Below, piece by piece: positions 30,569-34,967 of a DNA stretch of 34,967 nucleotides. Position 1 is the stretch's first letter. Each line of letters opens with the position of its first letter. Source of the stretch: Clostridia bacterium (GTDB taxonomy: Bacteria; Bacillota; Clostridia; Peptostreptococcales; JAAYPU01); contig JADQBM010000070.1 in assembly GCA_016278615.1 (NCBI GenBank), positions 1 through 34,967 of the forward strand. The letters run 5' to 3'. A program made the translations under genes and the position numbers. Under the pieces are notes generated by a model. That model was not told the origin of the DNA. It ran no database searches and saw only the letters and a list, made by a program, of their open reading frames with translations.

Positions 30569-33500
30569 ATGTACCAAGGAATCTACGAACAGCTTATCAA
30601 TCAAGAACTCCATGATAAAATAAACAACCTTGAAAATATGCTTATTCAAAAACAACCACTTGATGAAGAAGAGGCTTTTCTTGTGCTATCAACCTATGTA
30701 GAGGAAGTGGTGAGGAAAGCCCTTCGCTTTATTCGAGAAGATAAACGAAAGGAACGAAAAGATAAGAGAAACCTCATTTATCAGATTGAACTGTGTAATC
30801 ACGTGATCGCTCTCTTATCTGACCAGCTAGAAGAAGCAACTTTTAAAAGATATCAGATTTTTGAAACCTCTGAGATATTGTTGGCTATTTACTCAAACTT
30901 GAATTCTGTTTATAGTCTTGATGGTAATAAAACGATTCCAGTACGTCCAATTACTTCTATAGCCACCAGTTCTCTCTTTACAGGATCAACGAAGGAACCA
31001 GAATTGGTTTCTGAATTGAAAAAAGAGATTGCATCTTCCGATCGTATCGATATGTTAGTTTCTTTTGTAAAGTGGAGCGGTTTGAGATTAATATATGATG
31101 AGTTTGTTAACTTTGTCCAGAAGCCCAATTGTAAAATTCGTATCATTACCACCTGCTATATGGGGGCTACTGATTTTGGTGCAATTGATAAGCTCGCCCA
31201 GTTAGACAATGTTGAGATTAAGATTTCCTATGATACGGCCCATACAAGGCTCCATGCAAAATCTTATCTTTTCCAGCGGGACACGGGATTTACAACGGCA
31301 TATATTGGATCCTCCAACATGTCAAATGCAGCGATGACCAGTGGTCTTGAGTGGAATCTAAAAGTGACTGAAAAAGATTCCTTTGAAGTCGTTCGTAAAT
31401 TTCATGCTACATTTGAGAGTTATTGGGCAAGTTATGATTTTGAGACGTATCATGCCCATAATGAAAGTGATCAGAAAAAATTAAAAGATGCATTGTTAAG
31501 AGAAAAGCAGGGGACATATGGTAAAAATCAAATAGATATGCTACCCATATTTGACATTCGTCCGTATGCATACCAACAGGAGATTTTAGATAATCTCAAG
31601 GCAGAGCGTGAAATATTTCACAAATATAAAAACCTAGTCATTGCGGCAACTGGTGTTGGAAAGACCATTATTGCTGCTTTTGATTTTAAAGACTTTTATA
31701 AGAAGAATCCAGGTGCAAGATTACTATTTGTTGCTCATCGTGAAGAAATACTAACTCAGAGTATTCTTAAGTTTCGAGCAATTTTAAAGGAGCCTAACTT
31801 TGGTGAATTGTTAACGGGTAATCATACCCCAAGTAATCTAGATCATTTATTTGTGACGATTCAATCACTTAATAGTAATAGGTTGATTTCAAAGATCACC
31901 AAGGATTTCTACAGTTTCATAATAGTCGACGAGTTTCACCACTCAGCTGCAACTTCCTATCAGCAACTGCTTGATTATTTTGAACCCCAGATACTACTTG
32001 GATTAACTGCGACTCCGGAAAGGATGGATGGTAAGAATATTCTGGAGAGATTTGATGACCGAATTGCTTCAGAGATGAGACTACCTGAAGCGATTGATCA
32101 CAAATTACTCGTTCCTTTCCACTATTTTTGTGTAACGGATGACATTGATTTATCAACACTAAAATGGACAAGCTTAGGTTATCAACCGAGTGATTTAAGT
32201 CATATCTTCTTGATGTACCACAAAAATAGAGTCAAAACTATTTTAAATAGTATGGAGCGTTATTTGGCGGATATTAAACAGGTAAAAGGATTAGGTTTTT
32301 GCGTTAGTGTAGAGCATGCCAATGCGATGGCAGACGCATTTAATCAGAATAATATTCCATCCATTTCTGTAACCGGACAAACCGATAGGAAGATTAGGGA
32401 ATCAGCAAAGAGTGAGTTAGTTTCAGGGGATATTAAAATGATTTTTACGGTGGATGTCTATAATGAAGGTATTGATATACCTGAGATTAATACTGTATTG
32501 TTCCTCCGACCGACAGCTAGTTTGACAGTATTTTTGCAACAGTTAGGGCGTGGCTTGAGGCATTCAGATGATAAAGAATGCTTAACAGTTCTTGATTATG
32601 TTGGAAGGGCCCATGAAAAGTATAATTATGAAGAAAGATTTCGCGCCTTACTTCATAAATCAAAGCATTCAATAAGGGAAGGTCTTGAAAATGAGGTGCT
32701 AAGTTTGCCCAGGGGTTGTCATATTAAGATGGAAAAACTGGCAAAAGAATATATTCTACAGAACATTAAGAATGCTCTAATCAACAAGGCAACAATTGTA
32801 AGCCGAATTAGGACCTTCAGTATAGAAACAAATCAGGAATTGGACTTATATAACTTTCTAAAATATTATCATATGGATATAATTGATTTCTATGGTAAAC
32901 AAGGCAATCGTAGTCTATATACGATGATGTGTTTAGCAGTAGGTAAGACCCAAGAAAAAGGCTATGGTATGGAGCTTGTAAAACGATATAAGAACCTATT
33001 TTTCATTGATAGTAAACGGATTCTAACGCAGGCTATTGACTTTTTCGAGGGTAAAACAGACAAGATAAAAGAGAAAAAGATTGAGGCAATGATCTATTAT
33101 AGTTTCTATTTGAAGGAACCTGAAAAAGAGAATTTCTCAGGATTCGATGACGCTTTAGAAAGGTTAAGACTTAATCCAATTCATTGTAAAGAGATTATTG
33201 ATATTTTTAAATATCAATATGAAAGAATTCAGTTTGTTGATGCCCATCAGGATATGAATATTGATACCCCACTCGACGTTCACTGCACCTATACGACTAA
33301 TCAGATTTTAGCAGGAATTGGGTATTATAATGAAAACCAAATGCCAGAATTTAGAGAGGGGGTACTGCATCTTAAGAGTGATAAAACAGATGTTTTCTTT
33401 ATTACGTTAAATAAAAGTGATAAGGAGTTTTCGGAAGCGACAATGTATGAAGACTACCCGATCAATGAGTTTCTTTTTCACTGGCAAAGTCAGAATAAAA

Positions 33501-33736
33501 CGTCAAATACAAGTAACACAGCCCTAAGGTATATAAACCATGAAAATAGCAATCATGATATTTTGCTTTTTGTTAGAGATACTAAGAAGCATCAAGGATT
33601 TACTAGTCCCTTTATATTCTTAGGAAAAGCCCACTACGTCAAACACCAAGGATCTTCTCCGGTGAGCTTCGTTTGGCGCCTTGAAAAAGAAATGCCAGCT
33701 AGGTTCTTAGAAGACCAGTTGAGCTTGGCTAAATAG
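30569..33736 (+). CDS. PLD nuclease-SF2 helicase-DUF3427 protein
   Basis: This protein of 1055 residues combines a phospholipase-D-type nuclease domain (about 150-300; LHAKSYLFQ near 228, then GSSNMSNAAM), a superfamily 2 helicase (Walker A ATGVGKT near 360, DEFHH near 453, TATPERMD, and motif VI QLGRGLRHS near 658) and a DUF3427-like C-terminus (about 700-1050). Such proteins unwind or translocate on nucleic acid, and the PLD module probably cuts it. ATG 30569 follows AAAGGAGA. The preceding accessory sequence makes a stand-alone defence role plausible, but repair is an alternative. No partner methylase or regulator is visible nearby. Confidence 0.9.
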   Translation: MYQGIYEQLINQELHDKINNLENMLIQKQPLDEEEAFLVLSTYVEEVVRKALRFIREDKRKERKDKRNLIYQIELCNHVIALLSDQLEEATFKRYQIFETSEILLAIYSNLNSVYSLDGNKTIPVRPITSIATSSLFTGSTKEPELVSELKKEIASSDRIDMLVSFVKWSGLRLIYDEFVNFVQKPNCKIRIITTCYMGATDFGAIDKLAQLDNVEIKISYDTAHTRLHAKSYLFQRDTGFTTAYIGSSNMSNAAMTSGLEWNLKVTEKDSFEVVRKFHATFESYWASYDFETYHAHNESDQKKLKDALLREKQGTYGKNQIDMLPIFDIRPYAYQQEILDNLKAEREIFHKYKNLVIAATGVGKTIIAAFDFKDFYKKNPGARLLFVAHREEILTQSILKFRAILKEPNFGELLTGNHTPSNLDHLFVTIQSLNSNRLISKITKDFYSFIIVDEFHHSAATSYQQLLDYFEPQILLGLTATPERMDGKNILERFDDRIASEMRLPEAIDHKLLVPFHYFCVTDDIDLSTLKWTSLGYQPSDLSHIFLMYHKNRVKTILNSMERYLADIKQVKGLGFCVSVEHANAMADAFNQNNIPSISVTGQTDRKIRESAKSELVSGDIKMIFTVDVYNEGIDIPEINTVLFLRPTASLTVFLQQLGRGLRHSDDKECLTVLDYVGRAHEKYNYEERFRALLHKSKHSIREGLENEVLSLPRGCHIKMEKLAKEYILQNIKNALINKATIVSRIRTFSIETNQELDLYNFLKYYHMDIIDFYGKQGNRSLYTMMCLAVGKTQEKGYGMELVKRYKNLFFIDSKRILTQAIDFFEGKTDKIKEKKIEAMIYYSFYLKEPEKENFSGFDDALERLRLNPIHCKEIIDIFKYQYERIQFVDAHQDMNIDTPLDVHCTYTTNQILAGIGYYNENQMPEFREGVLHLKSDKTDVFFITLNKSDKEFSEATMYEDYPINEFLFHWQSQNKTSNTSNTALRYINHENSNHDILLFVRDTKKHQGFTSPFIFLGKAHYVKHQGSSPVSFVWRLEKEMPARFLEDQLSLAK

Positions 33737-33816
33737 TTTGAAGGAGTAAACCATGAAGCACAATGTTCGGTGGAGTTAAATATTGTAATATTAAAAACGG
33801 CTTCTGAGGGGTAGTT

Positions 33817-34434
33817 ATGGACGAAAGGATAAAGAAAGTAATTTTTAATTTGCAGCGTAACAACATGGCTGGATACTTTGTTAAGAACAAAGTTGAATTG
33901 CTTCAATTATTGGATACGTTGATGAAAAATGGTGAAAAGGTTGGATGCGGAGATTCCGTAACCTTAGAGGAAACGGGTGTATTTGATTTTGTTCGAAGTA
34001 AAGACTTTGATTTTTATGACAAGCATCGGTTCGGGCTGACATCGGATGAAAAGCGTGCAATCTACTTGAAAAATTTCGAGGCTGATACGTTTTTAACTGG
34101 TACTAATGCCATTACGCTTGATGGAAAGCTATTCAACATTGATGGCAATGGGAGTCGCGTTGCTCCTATGTTATACGGGCCAAAGCAGGTGATCGTTGTA
34201 GTCGGTATCAATAAATTGGTAGATACCGTGGATGCTGCAGTCTGTCGTGCAAGGCAGATAGCAGCACCTTTAGATGCAAAACGGCTCAAAAAGGATACGC
34301 CCTGTACGAAGCTGGATAAATGCATCGATTGCAGACACGAACAGAGGATTTGTAATGACTTTGTTCTTATTACGGGACAGTTTGTCAAGGATAGAGTAAA
34401 GGTAATTATTGTAGATCAAGCATATGGATTTTAA
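33817..34434 (+). CDS. LUD-domain protein (LutC/YkgG-like)
   Basis: The 205-residue protein fits the LUD domain (formerly DUF162): CGDSVTLEETGVFD, ADTFLTGTNAITLDGKLFNIDGNG in sequence order, and VVVGINKLV. It ends with a cysteine group (CTKLDKCIDCRHEQRIC). Relatives include LutC of lactate utilisation and many stand-alone proteins of anaerobes with unknown roles. ATG 33817 follows GAGGGG. Between it and the helicase gene an eight-codon frame (33752, behind GAAGGAG) encodes MKHNVRWS and is probably not significant. No lutA or lutB is adjacent, so lactate use cannot be claimed. Confidence 0.85.
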   Translation: MDERIKKVIFNLQRNNMAGYFVKNKVELLQLLDTLMKNGEKVGCGDSVTLEETGVFDFVRSKDFDFYDKHRFGLTSDEKRAIYLKNFEADTFLTGTNAITLDGKLFNIDGNGSRVAPMLYGPKQVIVVVGINKLVDTVDAAVCRARQIAAPLDAKRLKKDTPCTKLDKCIDCRHEQRICNDFVLITGQFVKDRVKVIIVDQAYGF

Positions 34435-34548
34435 AATCAGTAAAGATGACTTGAGGAAAGCGGTAGGGACGTAAAAGAGACAAAGCAGTTTGAACTATGC
34501 CTTGATAAGATATTTCAAAAAAAAACATGCCCGTTCTTTTAATTTCTT

Positions 34549-34557
34549 TGATATAAT
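34549..34557 (+). promoter_or_regulatory. Extended -10 promoter before the small membrane gene
   Basis: TGATATAAT at 34549-34557 matches an extended -10 element. It lies 30 bases before the TTG start at 34587. The rest of 34435-34548 shows no recognisable feature. Confidence 0.45.
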
Positions 34558-34586
34558 AACCCTTGTTCAGAATGGGAGGTGTTCGT

Positions 34587-34688
34587 TTGAATACATCTGT
34601 TGCGGTTATTTGTTTAGCAATGTTTTTAGGAGGGTTATTTTTCATCATATTATGGAGGAAAGATACCAGAATTCAGGAATTAGAATAA
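34587..34688 (+). CDS. Small membrane peptide, 33 residues
   Basis: TTG 34587 lies behind GGGAGGTG and encodes a 33-residue peptide: one hydrophobic segment (VAVICLAMFLGGLFFIILW) then a charged tail (RKDTRIQELE). Strong ribosome site, promoter and clean topology support a real gene. Its function is unknown. It precedes the deformylase gene by about 100 bases. Confidence 0.5.
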   Translation: MNTSVAVICLAMFLGGLFFIILWRKDTRIQELE

Positions 34689-34792
34689 AAAATAATTTTT
34701 GCTGACTATTTTGACAAATGAATGGAAAATTAAGTGAGATAAAAACATAGTGAATAGATTTGTTAGAAACCAAAAATAAAGGGGAAAAGAAT

Positions 34793-34967
34793 ATGGCTGC
34801 AAGAGAAATATTATTGTTAGGACATGAGAGCTTATATAAAACATGTAAAGAGATTTCAAAGAGCGAGATCAATAAGGCGAATCAAATAGTAGAGGATTTA
34901 CATGATACAATGATCAACTTCAGAGAAAAACATGGTTATGGGCGTGCAATTGCAGCACCACAAATTA
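34793..34967 (+). CDS. def: Peptide deformylase, 5' part (cut by window end)
   Basis: ATG 34793 behind AAAGGGG opens a frame that runs off the window. Its 58 residues include REILLLGHESLYKTCKEI, VEDLHDTMINFREKHGYG and AIAAPQI, the first catalytic motif of peptide deformylases (G-x-A-x-A-A-P-Q class; the first glycine is displaced to Gly-Arg-Ala here). The enzyme removes the N-formyl group from new proteins. The metal motifs (EGCLS, HExxH) lie beyond the window, so activity cannot be judged. Confidence 0.82.
   Translation, partial: MAAREILLLGHESLYKTCKEISKSEINKANQIVEDLHDTMINFREKHGYGRAIAAPQI

Noticed and set aside
33752-33778. Eight-codon frame with a good ribosome site between the helicase and LUD genes
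   Set aside because: Too short to support as a gene; it has no regulatory codon pattern and no terminator after it.

Overview
The window looks like a low-GC, anaerobic member of the Clostridia (Bacillota). Shine-Dalgarno sites are strong and TTG starts occur. It carries a tungsten/molybdenum-type aldehyde ferredoxin oxidoreductase, a flavodoxin/ferredoxin fusion, two sigma-54 promoters and several short intrinsic terminators. I cannot name the genus from sequence alone.

1-3240, regulators. An AraC-type regulator is split by a -1 frame change at an A-run into a DNA-binding part and a GyrI-like effector-binding part. A PrpR-type sigma-54 activator follows. Behind it lie three copies of a TTGCA-N3-TGCAA palindrome, an intrinsic terminator, and a -24/-12 promoter with correct GG-N10-GC spacing.

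3273-11929, one catabolic operon read from that promoter. It encodes a DUF1537 acid-sugar kinase, an iron alcohol dehydrogenase, a PdxA2-type dehydrogenase, a DapA/NanA-type aldolase, a D-2-hydroxyacid dehydrogenase and a complete tripartite transporter (TctB, TctA, TctC). The set fits uptake and breakdown of a short acid sugar such as a threonate or erythronate relative. The exact substrate is not readable from the sequence.

12029-14789, minus strand. An aldehyde ferredoxin oxidoreductase gene is followed by two MoaD/ThiS-like genes. It has its own -24/-12 promoter and three upstream operator-like repeats, so it is probably also sigma-54 controlled.

15071-23584, mixed genes. These are an EFR1-type ferredoxin, a YoaP remnant, a DUF3795 protein, a large PAS/GGDEF-like/EAL/PilZ c-di-GMP protein, a broken patatin phospholipase, a threonine aldolase (minus strand) and an ADP-ribosylglycohydrolase.

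23585-30568, accessory region. It holds full and partial copies of a dispersed intergenic repeat (about 0.2-0.3 kb), a TfoX-like gene, a SatD-DUF3307 gene pair behind twin perfect palindromes, a zinc-ribbon protein, and the decayed remains of HEPN/MNT toxin-antitoxin and Nudix genes. The HEPN-Nudix remains occur twice, which suggests an old duplication.

30569-34967. A PLD-nuclease/SF2-helicase/DUF3427 protein is followed by a LUD-domain protein, a 33-residue membrane peptide and the start of a peptide deformylase gene cut by the window end.

The best leads for new biology are the SatD-DUF3307 unit with its palindromes, the two sigma-54 regulatory regions, and the repeat family that appears to have interrupted toxin-antitoxin genes.
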